A stretch of 35,695 nt of DNA. Source: an uncultured Neomegalonema sp. (GTDB taxonomy: Bacteria > Pseudomonadota > Alphaproteobacteria > Rhodobacterales > Rhodobacteraceae). The stretch is from assembly GCA_937958625.1 (NCBI GenBank), contig CALGNO010000216.1, forward strand, positions 1-35,695, read 5' to 3'. The notes beneath the pieces are model-generated. The model was not told where the DNA came from. It saw only the letters and a program-made list of their open reading frames with translations, and made no database searches. This document shows positions 7,876 through 15,713 of this stretch, piece by piece (the first letter of the stretch is position 1; each line of letters begins with the position of its first letter). The position numbers were made by a program, and so were the translations under genes.

Positions 7876-7943
7876 GTCATCCTCGCGCTTGACGCGAGGA
7901 TCTCTCGATGGAAGGAGATTCTCGCGTCGAGCGCGAGAATGAC
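7876..7943. repeat. REP/BIME-like double palindrome
   Basis: Two 28-base arms face each other: 7876-7903 and 7916-7943, the second being the inverse complement of the first with three mismatches. Each arm is itself a palindrome around CTCGCG...CGCGAG, so each can fold alone or with the other. The spacer is 12 bases. Intergenic elements of this design, beginning GTCATCCTCG, are common in alphaproteobacterial genomes as REP-like repeats. Only one copy is present in this window. Confidence 0.65.
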
Positions 7944-8077
7944 TGTATCAAAGGTGCATTTTATTGCCTGCCCGGTCACCGTCGGCACCACTTAACTGTG
8001 TATTTCACAGCACCCTGCTAAAGCACATTGCTACAACTCGGCGAGGCCCCGGATCGACCCTTAGGCAGCACTCTGCA

Positions 8078-9202
8078 TTAATCCTCAGCCGCCTGCGCCC
8101 GGGATTTGCCGGACACTTCCGCCGCCAGTGCTGCGCCCATGAATGGGTCCAGATTGCCGTCGAGAACGCCTTGGGTGTCCGAGGTTTCCTCGCCCGTGCG
8201 CAGGTCTTTGACCATTTGATAGGGCTGCAACACATAGGACCGGATTTGATGGCCCCAGCCGATGTCGGACTGTTCGGCCCGGTGCTCCGATGCCGCTTCC
8301 TCGCGCTTTTGCATCTCCAGATCATAGAGGCGCGAGCGGAGCATGGTCATACAGTTGGCGCGGTTCTGGTGCTGGGATTTTTCCGACGACGTCACCACAA
8401 TCCCCGATGGCATGTGGGTGATACGCACGGCGGAATCGGTCGTGTTGACGTGCTGTCCGCCCGCACCGGATGAGCGATACGTATCGACGCGGATATCTTT
8501 TTCCTGAATGTCGATCTCGATCGTGTCGTCGATGACCGGCGAGACCTGCACCGACGAAAAGGATGTGTGCCGCCGCGCCTGACTGTCGAAGGGCGAGATG
8601 CGCACGAGGCGATGCACGCCGGATTCAGCCTTGAGCCAGCCGAAGGCGTTGTCGCCCTTCACCTGATACGTCACCGACTTGATGCCGGCCTCGTCGCCCG
8701 CTGAATATTCCAGCGTCTCGACCTTATAGCCGCGCTTTTCAGCCCAGCGCGTGTACATGCGAGCCAGCATTTGCGCCCAGTCGCTCGACTCGGTGCCCCC
8801 TGCCCCGGCATTGATCTCGATAAAGGCATCGGTGCCGTCCATTTCGCCGGACAGCAGCGCCTCAAGCTCGGCCTTGCCCGCGCGTTCCTTCAGCCGGGAA
8901 AGCGCGGCCTCGGCCTCGGCGACCACCTCGGCGTCCTCTTCCATCTCGCCAAGTTCGATCATGTCGATCTGATCGGTCATCTCGGTTTCGATGGCGCGAT
9001 AGGCATCCATGGAATCCGACAGTTTTTGCCGTTCGCGCATCACTTTTTGTGCGTTGTCGGGATCATTCCACAGTTCAGGGTCTTCGGCCCGAGCGTCGAA
9101 TTCCTCCATCCGGGCTTCTGCCGTATCCCAGTCGAGACGGCGGCGCAGCAGGGTCAGGGATTCCTGAATGGCATTGACCGTTGCTTGCGTCTCGGCGCGC
9201 AT
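8078..9202 (-). CDS. prfB: Peptide chain release factor 2
   Basis: A 374-residue class I release factor that recognises UGA and UAA and triggers peptide release on the ribosome. The stop-codon recognition tripeptide SPF is at about 203-205 and the catalytic GGQ loop at about 248-250 ([10 protein letters not shown]). The whole protein is in one frame from ATG 9202 ([16 protein letters not shown]), the usual start in alphaproteobacteria. The in-frame UGA programmed frameshift known from enterobacterial prfB is absent. The frame is open to 9325 but the extra residues have no family likeness. Downstream on this strand are the penicillin-binding and amidase genes' neighbours in the order typical for the class, here interrupted by a PhyH gene on the other strand. 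Confidence 0.97.
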   Translation of the reverse strand: MRAETQATVNAIQESLTLLRRRLDWDTAEARMEEFDARAEDPELWNDPDNAQKVMRERQKLSDSMDAYRAIETEMTDQIDMIELGEMEEDAEVVAEAEAALSRLKERAGKAELEALLSGEMDGTDAFIEINAGAGGTESSDWAQMLARMYTRWAEKRGYKVETLEYSAGDEAGIKSVTYQVKGDNAFGWLKAESGVHRLVRISPFDSQARRHTSFSSVQVSPVIDDTIEIDIQEKDIRVDTYRSSGAGGQHVNTTDSAVRITHMPSGIVVTSSEKSQHQNRANCMTMLRSRLYDLEMQKREEAASEHRAEQSDIGWGHQIRSYVLQPYQMVKDLRTGEETSDTQGVLDGNLDPFMGAALAAEVSGKSRAQAAED

Positions 9203-9344
9203 GGGAGTGCTCCGTGGGCTGGGAAAATTCGTGTCCGTCCGATGTAGCGACGAACAGCCGGTGAGTAAAGACGGCGCGCTTGCCGCCCTGCCCTTTCCGC
9301 CGGTATGCATACTCGTATAAGTCAAAACCCGGAAGGCCGCCCCG

Positions 9345-10517
9345 ATGAGTTCTGCCGCGTATTACGACCCGGAGGCCTGCGACCTTCAGGATTTCACCGC
9401 CCTGATCGACCGCAGCACGACTGCCGCGCAGGTGCCCCATGCGGCGGCGATTGAGAAGAACGTCCCGATCTATGACATCGCGGCGCTGCGCCCGGCGCTT
9501 GCGGATGAAACGAGACACCGGGGCCTGATGGCGGAATGGGCCGGTGTGCTGCGGGACGGGGCAGGCGTCGTGGCGCTGAAGGCGGCCTATGCCGATACCG
9601 GCGTCCTCGACGAAGCGACCGCGATTTTCGAAGGCATCATTGCCGCAGAAAAGGAAGCAAGCGGCGGGGGCGGCGATCATTTTGCGGCATCGGGCGCGAA
9701 TGACCGCATCTGGAATTCCCTGCAAAAGCTCTGCGAAGCATCGCCCGACGTGTTCCTGCGCTATTTCGCGAATACGGCCATCGCGGCGGTTTGCGAGGCA
9801 TGGCTGGGGCCGAATTATCAGATGACGGCACAGGTCAATCTGGTCCATCCCGGCGGGGCCGCGCAGCTCGCCCATCGCGACTATCATCTCGGGTTTCAAA
9901 GCGCCGATGCCAGCGCGTCCTATCCCGCCCATGTGCATGATCTGTCGCCGCTGCTGACACTTCAGGGGGCCGTGGCCCATTGCGATATGTCGGTGGAGAG
10001 CGGGCCGACCAAGCTGTTGCCGTTCTCCCAAGCCTATCGACCCGGCTATGCGGCGTGGCGGCGCGATGATTTCAGGGCCTTGTTCGAGGCGCGACATATC
10101 CAGCTTCCGCTTGCGAAGGGGGATGTCGTGTTCTTCAGCCCCGCCCTGTTCCACGCCGCCGGGGCCAATACGAGCACCGATATTCACCGCATGGCTAATC
10201 TGTTGCAGGTCTCGTCAGCCTTTGGGCGTGCCATGGAAACCATCGACCGATCCGGCATGTGCAAACGCCTGTTCACGGTCGCCGCCGGAGCGTGGCGAGA
10301 AGGCCGACTGAGCGACTCCGAATTGTTGGCGGCTATCGGGGCCTCGGCGGAGGGCTATTCCTTTCCGACCAACCTTGATCGTGATCCGCCAAGCGGCGGT
10401 CTTGCCCCCGAAACCCAAGCGGCGTTTTTGAAGCGCGCGATCCTTGAGGGCCTCAGCGCAGAGGCGTTTGCTCAGCATATCGACGCGATGGACCGGGCAC
10501 GCCGGACGGATAGATGA
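9345..10517 (+). CDS. Phytanoyl-CoA dioxygenase (PhyH) family protein
   Basis: A 390-residue Fe(II)/2-oxoglutarate oxygenase. The metal triad is visible: His and Asp in HRD (about 177-179) and the distal His in SPALFHAAG (about 270). An Arg that binds 2-oxoglutarate follows in HRMANLLQ (about 282). An N-terminal extension of about 50 residues precedes the fold. Such enzymes hydroxylate a range of small molecules; the substrate is unknown here. ATG 9345 has GGAAGG ahead. It is divergent from prfB and ends 17 bases from the convergent mrcA, so it is a single-gene insertion into a block of envelope genes on the other strand. Confidence 0.85.
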   Translation: MSSAAYYDPEACDLQDFTALIDRSTTAAQVPHAAAIEKNVPIYDIAALRPALADETRHRGLMAEWAGVLRDGAGVVALKAAYADTGVLDEATAIFEGIIAAEKEASGGGGDHFAASGANDRIWNSLQKLCEASPDVFLRYFANTAIAAVCEAWLGPNYQMTAQVNLVHPGGAAQLAHRDYHLGFQSADASASYPAHVHDLSPLLTLQGAVAHCDMSVESGPTKLLPFSQAYRPGYAAWRRDDFRALFEARHIQLPLAKGDVVFFSPALFHAAGANTSTDIHRMANLLQVSSAFGRAMETIDRSGMCKRLFTVAAGAWREGRLSDSELLAAIGASAEGYSFPTNLDRDPPSGGLAPETQAAFLKRAILEGLSAEAFAQHIDAMDRARRTDR

Positions 10518-10534
10518 ATGGGCTTCGTGCGCGA

Positions 10535-13369
10535 TCAGTAAAGACCGCGCCCGCCCTGTAAATCCTGACTCGAATTGCCGGTCACGGCGGGCGGAAGCGG
10601 CTGTCCCTGCGGCGGCGGAAAGCCGCCGGGCAGGTTTTCGCGTGCCACGACCATCTGTCCCGTGGCCGGGTCGAAGACAAGCTGCGGCTGTGCCGGTCCC
10701 TGCTGTTGCGGCGGGAAAGGCTGCCTCGGTTGCTGGCCACGCGGTTGCTGGCCGAGCGGCTGGCGCGCCTGCTGCTGTTGGCCAAAGGGCTGCTGCCCCT
10801 GTGGTTGCTGACCGAAAGGTTGCTGGTTCGGGGGCCGTTGCTGCGCGCCCGGTTGCTGGGCCTGCTGGCCGTAATAGGGCTGGTTGCCCGGCGCGGCTGG
10901 CGCGGCCTCCAGATTCTGGATGCCATAGATGCCTTGGTCGATATAGGTCGGCTGGCCGCCGTCGGAATAGATGATGCTCTCGTTCGCCCAATCGATGGGT
11001 GCGGTTCCGGCGCGGAAAGCCTCGAAGATCACGTCGCGGCCAAAGACCTCGGCGGACACCCGCTCGCCGGTATTGCGGTCGATCTTGACCAGTTCGACGC
11101 TGTCGGGGGCAGTGAAGTTCTCCGGCGTGCGGTCGGCCATGGCGTGTTTCATGAACCGGTCGAAGATCGGGCCACAGATCGCGCCGCCCGAAGCCTTCTC
11201 GCCCAGGGATTTCGGGTTGTCGTAGCCGACATAGCACCCGAAAACGAGGTTCGGTGTAAAGCCGACGAACCACGCATCGCGGGCGTCATTGGTGGTGCCG
11301 GTCTTGCCCGCCACGGGAAACCCGAGCAATTGGAGACGAGTCGCCGTGCCGCGCAGGACGACCCCCTCCATCAGCGAAACGGTCTGATAGGCCGCTGCGG
11401 GGTCCATGACCTGCTCACGCTCCGCTGGGGCATTTTCGACGATCCAATCGACATCGAGGTCGAGCCGATTACCATCGCGGTCACGGATCGATTCGACAAA
11501 ACTGGGCACAACCCGCTTGCCGCCATTGACGAACATCGAATAGGCCGCCGCCATGCGGGCCAGCGTGGTCTCGCCCGCGCCAAGCGAATACGACAGGAAC
11601 GGCGGCATGTTGTCATAGACGCCAAAACGCTTGGCGATTTCCTGAATCTTTTCCATCCCGACGCTTTGGGCGATGCGAATGGTGATCAGGTTGATCGACT
11701 TTTCCAAACCGATCCGCATCGGTATCGGGCCATAGAACGTGTCTTCATTATAGTTTTTCGGACGCCACAGATCCTGGTTCGGCCCCTGAAATACCGTGAT
11801 CGGCGCATCGAGTACGATGCTGGCCGGGGTGAAGCCGTTCTCCAACGCGGCGGCATAGATAAATGGTTTGAAAGCCGAGCCCGGCTGGCGCTCGGCCTGG
11901 GTCACGCGGTTGAAAACGCTTTTCTGGGCACTGAAACCGCCCTGCATGGCAAGCACCCGGCCCGTGTCCGGCTCCATCGCGATGACCGCGCCGTTGACAT
12001 CGGGAACTTGCCGAAGGCCGTATTCCACCGGCGCATCGGGTTCAGCGTCGTCGTCGGGGTCCAGCTCGGTCACGTAGATCACATCACCCCGGGCAAAGAC
12101 CTGCGCCATCCGCGTGATTTCCGGGCCAAGGCCATTTGGCGCGCGGCGACGCGCCCATTCGACGTTCTCGAGCAGGATGTCGACCGTGCGATCACCCTCG
12201 CCCGCGATACCGACCGTAGCGACGTCCTCGGTCATTTTCAGGACGACACCGACCATCCAAGTCCCAACATCGCGCGGCAAGTCGAGTTCCGCGACCTTTT
12301 CCTGCCAGTCATCGTCCAGGGCGACCTGGCCCAACGGGCCACGATAGCCGTTGCGACGCTCGTATCGCGCCAGCCCCTCGCGCAGCGCATCGGCGGCGTA
12401 TTCCTGCATCTCGCCGTCGAAGGTCGTGCGGATTTGCAGCCCGCCACCATAAAGCCGACGGTCGGCATAATCCTCGGGCTTGTCGATGCCGTTCAGTTCC
12501 GCCTCTTCCCTGAAGGCCGTCAGCAAGTTCTCGCGCACCTCGTTGATCATGTAGGCGGCGGCCCAGTCGTAGGTTTCCTCGACCTTCTCGCGCTTGCTCT
12601 GGCGGGTGACGAGAGGCTTGGCCTTGGCTTTCTCGGCGGCATCGGCACTCAGGAAACCATTATCGACCATCTCGGCCAGCACATAGTTGCGGCGGGCAAC
12701 GGCGGCATCGGTATTGCGCGTCGGATGAAGGGCGGACGGCGCCTTGGGCAAGGCAGCAAGATACGCCGCCTCTTCCGGTGACAGATATTGCAGGGTCTTG
12801 CCGAAATAGTTCTGGGCAGCGGCGGCGACACCATAGCTGCGCGCGCCGAGGTAAATCTGGTTCAGATAGATTTCGAGAATCTGATCCTTGGTGATCGCGC
12901 CCTCCAGCTTCACGGCCAGAATGGCTTCCTTGATCTTGCGCGCAATGCTGCGCTCGTTGGTCAGGATCATGTTCTTCACGACCTGCTGAGTGATCGTGGA
13001 GGCCCCGCTCATGCGGCCCCCCCGGCGCAGGGTGTCCAGGTTGCGGACCATCGCCTTGGCGATGCCGACTGGGTCGATGCCGCGGTGGTCGTAGAAATTC
13101 TTGTCCTCGGCGCTGATAAAGGCGTTTTTGACCAGATCGGGGACATTCTCGATCTCGACCACGGCGCGCTGTTCGCGGGCCAGCCGCGCGATGGTATTGC
13201 CGTCGTCGTCCAGAACGATGGAGGTTTCGGGAGGGGTATAATCCTCCAGATCGGCGAACTCGGTCGGCAAGTCGCGCCCGTGCCACCAGACGGCCCCGAC
13301 CACGATGATGACGCCGACCACGAACAGCATGGCCAACGTGCTGAAAATATAGCCCAGAAAACGTACCAT
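10535..13369 (-). CDS. mrcA: Penicillin-binding protein 1A (bifunctional murein synthase)
   Basis: A 944-residue class A PBP from ATG 13369 (AGAGGATAAAG ahead). One transmembrane anchor lies at about 5-29. The glycosyltransferase domain has catalytic Glu in SAEDKNFYDHRG (about 86-97) and GRMSGASTITQQ (about 118-129). An OB-like insertion spans about 310-440. The transpeptidase has nucleophile Ser498 in PGSAFK, SIN (558-560) and KTGTT (689-693). It polymerises and cross-links peptidoglycan at the outer face of the inner membrane. Unusual is the low-complexity tail at about 828-930, rich in Gln, Pro and Gly with repeated QQPFGQQP-like units. Together with the amidase gene upstream it forms a likely transcription unit. 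Confidence 0.96.
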   Translation of the reverse strand: MVRFLGYIFSTLAMLFVVGVIIVVGAVWWHGRDLPTEFADLEDYTPPETSIVLDDDGNTIARLAREQRAVVEIENVPDLVKNAFISAEDKNFYDHRGIDPVGIAKAMVRNLDTLRRGGRMSGASTITQQVVKNMILTNERSIARKIKEAILAVKLEGAITKDQILEIYLNQIYLGARSYGVAAAAQNYFGKTLQYLSPEEAAYLAALPKAPSALHPTRNTDAAVARRNYVLAEMVDNGFLSADAAEKAKAKPLVTRQSKREKVEETYDWAAAYMINEVRENLLTAFREEAELNGIDKPEDYADRRLYGGGLQIRTTFDGEMQEYAADALREGLARYERRNGYRGPLGQVALDDDWQEKVAELDLPRDVGTWMVGVVLKMTEDVATVGIAGEGDRTVDILLENVEWARRRAPNGLGPEITRMAQVFARGDVIYVTELDPDDDAEPDAPVEYGLRQVPDVNGAVIAMEPDTGRVLAMQGGFSAQKSVFNRVTQAERQPGSAFKPFIYAAALENGFTPASIVLDAPITVFQGPNQDLWRPKNYNEDTFYGPIPMRIGLEKSINLITIRIAQSVGMEKIQEIAKRFGVYDNMPPFLSYSLGAGETTLARMAAAYSMFVNGGKRVVPSFVESIRDRDGNRLDLDVDWIVENAPAEREQVMDPAAAYQTVSLMEGVVLRGTATRLQLLGFPVAGKTGTTNDARDAWFVGFTPNLVFGCYVGYDNPKSLGEKASGGAICGPIFDRFMKHAMADRTPENFTAPDSVELVKIDRNTGERVSAEVFGRDVIFEAFRAGTAPIDWANESIIYSDGGQPTYIDQGIYGIQNLEAAPAAPGNQPYYGQQAQQPGAQQRPPNQQPFGQQPQGQQPFGQQQQARQPLGQQPRGQQPRQPFPPQQQGPAQPQLVFDPATGQMVVARENLPGGFPPPQGQPLPPAVTGNSSQDLQGGRGLY

Positions 13370-13563
13370 CTTTATCCTCTGGCCCCGACCGAATTGCCGT
13401 TGTTCAACGCCTGTAGAGTCTCGAACCAAGCGTGGCGAAACTAAGAAGGTTCCGTCCGATTTGCCACATCTGTCGTTTACGTGCCACAGGCGGCCTTATC
13501 CACACATTTGACGGTCAAAGATAGGGCCATCCAAGCACGCCGAGAGACCGTATCGCGCCATGG

Positions 13564-15084
13564 TTACCGATTTGCAAAGTCGCGCGCGCCCGTTGCCCGA
13601 CGAAACGCATCGACGGCGCGCTTGACCGCCTCGGCAGTCTTCAGACGCCAGGCGGGAGATTGCAGCAACTCACGGTCGGTCTTGTTCGATAAAAATCCAA
13701 GTTCAAGCAGGACCGAGGGCATATCCGGGGCCTTTAGCACGTGGAAACTGTCCCGGCGCAGGGGACGGCGGAGGACCGGCGTCTCTTTTGCGACCTCCTT
13801 GATGACAAGTTCGGCGAACTTGACCGACCGGGCCTGGGTATCGCGCCGGGCCAGATCGACCAGCAAACGCGCGACGTCTTCACGCTGGGCCGCGAGGTCG
13901 ACACCGGCGATGGTGCCGGCCTCTTCGCGCTTGGTCGCGATGGTGTCCAGCGCCTCGACCGATGCTTCTTCGGACAGGGTGTAGGCCGTCGCGCCCTTGG
14001 CGAAGGCATTGTTGTTCCAGTCGGCGTGGATCGAGATGAAGAGGTCCGCGTTCTTGCGGCGGGCAAAGGCCACCCGGTCGGGCAGCTTGACGCGTTTATC
14101 CACCGTGCGGGTCAGGAAAACCTCATATCTTTCATCCTCTTCCAGCAGTTCGGCGAGAACTTTGGCGAAGGCGAGATTGATGTCTTTCTCGCTGACCCCC
14201 GCAACGGTTCCGGTGCCCGGATCGCGCCCGCCATGGCCCGGATCGAGCACGACGCGCAGGGGCTTGCGCTTGATCTTTTTAGCGGGTGCGGGGTCGGCGT
14301 TTACCGGATCTTCCGGCTTGGCCGCGGGGGCGTCGGGCGCGCGCTCGCGTGCCACCGCCGCATCGCCGCGCATCGCTTCGGGCGATAGCCCCGCGACGAT
14401 CACAGGATCAGAAGGCTCGATAGCCTCCACCGCAATCGGGGTGGCGATCTGCTCATTCTGGGCGTCATTGGGAACGCTTGGCAAGACTGCGGCCAATGCA
14501 TCGGCCAACCGGTCGAATTCCGCCGTTTCGGGATCGAACCGGCGCTCGGCAAACGCGGTTTTCGCCACCGCATCCACGGTCGCCGCCCGGGGCAGACCGC
14601 CGCCGCTTGTTCCGATGACCATGCTCGCGGATCGGCTCAATACGGGAGAGGGGCGCGTTTGGGGTAGATTCTCGAGGTCTATTTCGTATTTGAAAACAGG
14701 GCCATATCTCAAAAGCTTGCGGCCCAGAACGCGCGTTGGTCCAGACAGTTCGAGAACCAAACGCGAAACACCGGGCTGGAACAGGCCAAAGCTGTAATTG
14801 CGGATCAGCGCGCTATCGACCGCCCCGCGCTGGCGCGGGATTTTCCACACAAGCTCAGGCAGGTCGATGACCAGTCGGTTCGGCCCGCCCATGGTGAACA
14901 AATTCGGCTCGATCGGCGCATTGGTCTCCAGAACGATGCGCGTAAACCCGCCATGGGACTGCACCCGCACTTCTTCGACCGCCGGCACAGGCACAGCCGC
15001 AGCCTGGGACAAGCCCAAACCGGCAAAAACCATCGCCGCCACAAAGCGCAAAACGAGGAAGAGCGGCGGGGTGCCACGCATCAT
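13564..15084 (-). CDS. amiC: Periplasmic N-acetylmuramoyl-L-alanine amidase (AmiC type)
   Basis: A 506-residue peptidoglycan amidase that cuts between MurNAc and the stem peptide during cell separation. ATG 15084 opens a signal peptide (about 1-30, ending QAAA). An AMIN domain (about 36-137) is followed by a long Ala/Pro-rich linker (about 145-270) and an Amidase_3 domain. Zinc ligands are His in DPGHGG (about 284), Glu in SEKD (about 299) and His in SIHAD (about 353); catalytic Glu in LLELGFLSN (about 461). Upstream in-frame starts exist, but only this one gives a signal peptide. It is divergent from rne and upstream of mrcA with a 194-base spacer. Confidence 0.94.
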   Translation of the reverse strand: MMRGTPPLFLVLRFVAAMVFAGLGLSQAAAVPVPAVEEVRVQSHGGFTRIVLETNAPIEPNLFTMGGPNRLVIDLPELVWKIPRQRGAVDSALIRNYSFGLFQPGVSRLVLELSGPTRVLGRKLLRYGPVFKYEIDLENLPQTRPSPVLSRSASMVIGTSGGGLPRAATVDAVAKTAFAERRFDPETAEFDRLADALAAVLPSVPNDAQNEQIATPIAVEAIEPSDPVIVAGLSPEAMRGDAAVARERAPDAPAAKPEDPVNADPAPAKKIKRKPLRVVLDPGHGGRDPGTGTVAGVSEKDINLAFAKVLAELLEEDERYEVFLTRTVDKRVKLPDRVAFARRKNADLFISIHADWNNNAFAKGATAYTLSEEASVEALDTIATKREEAGTIAGVDLAAQREDVARLLVDLARRDTQARSVKFAELVIKEVAKETPVLRRPLRRDSFHVLKAPDMPSVLLELGFLSNKTDRELLQSPAWRLKTAEAVKRAVDAFRRATGARDFANR

Positions 15085-15713
15085 GCTCGATCCAATCCTA
15101 AACCGGCCCCTCTTGGCGGGGACCGTGCTAGAACGACTCATAGCACAAAATCGTTGACAGAAAAAAACCATTTGGCAGGCCCCCACGCGAAGGTCTATTG
15201 TAACGGTATGTCAAAGGTTGAAACGCAGCCTGCTGACAATTCCGTCGAAATCCCGGTATCCACCGGGTTGATCCATCGGAACCGAAAACGATTTTCGTCA
15301 GAATGATCATGGGATCGATTCTCGACGTGGATGACGGGAGTGCCCGCATCCGATGACGTGGGCGCGTAGCGCCGTTTATGACTGCGGGTGCAAGGGCATC
15401 CGACCCAAGAACCGGGCGCAAGGCGTCCACCGGTCTGCGCCTTTGGCACAGATCAACAGGCGAAACACATGATCGAAGACGCAGCAGCATTGATCCCCGA
15501 ATCGACCCCTGCCCCCGGGCAGTGGCGGTGTCGCGGTGCTGTCGGGCGATGCTACGGCGCGGAAACGCGCGGCGGCCCGACCCCTGCTCGCGCGAGATCG
15601 CTTATATTTGGAAAGGCGGAGGCGCAGCAGGCGCCGCCGCGACCCGATGCCCTCGTTTTAAGGCGAGAGGCCGGGCCGCCAGGCGCTGATGCGCTGTCCG
15701 AACTGATGACTGC
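15085..15713. promoter_or_regulatory. Long divergent promoter/leader region between amidase and rne
   Basis: This 629-base stretch holds no convincing gene. Short open frames on both strands lack ribosome sites and family likeness. It must hold the promoters of both genes, so the rne leader may be several hundred bases long. Possible structures in it are CTGCCC...GGGCAG (15509-15522), the palindrome CTCGCGCGAG near 15588-15597, and a stronger stem GCGG-A-GGCGC / GCGCC-G-CCGC (15616-15640). RNase E is known to regulate its own mRNA through a structured leader in enterobacteria; a similar role here is inference. Confidence 0.45.
15616..15640 (+). promoter_or_regulatory. Stable hairpin in the presumed rne leader
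   Basis: GCGG (15616-15619) and GGCGC (15621-15625) pair with GCGCC (15631-15635) and CCGC (15637-15640), with one unpaired base on each side and a 5-base loop. It lies about 75 bases before the rne start. No T-run follows, so it is not an intrinsic terminator. Confidence 0.4.

Noticed and set aside
7876..7943. Repeat arms as a CRISPR array
   Set aside because: Only two arms in inverted rather than direct orientation, a 12-base spacer, no cas genes.
9202..9325. Programmed frameshift in prfB
   Set aside because: The full RF2 is read in one frame from ATG 9202; no internal in-frame UGA is seen.
10706..12781. Long open frame of 691 codons opposite mrcA
   Set aside because: A high-GC shadow of the mrcA reading frame; composition rich in Arg, Asp and Gly with no family motif, while mrcA on the other strand has complete PBP motifs.
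15154..15159. TTGACA as a -35 box of rne
   Set aside because: No -10 element at 16-18 bases downstream, so it is not called a promoter.
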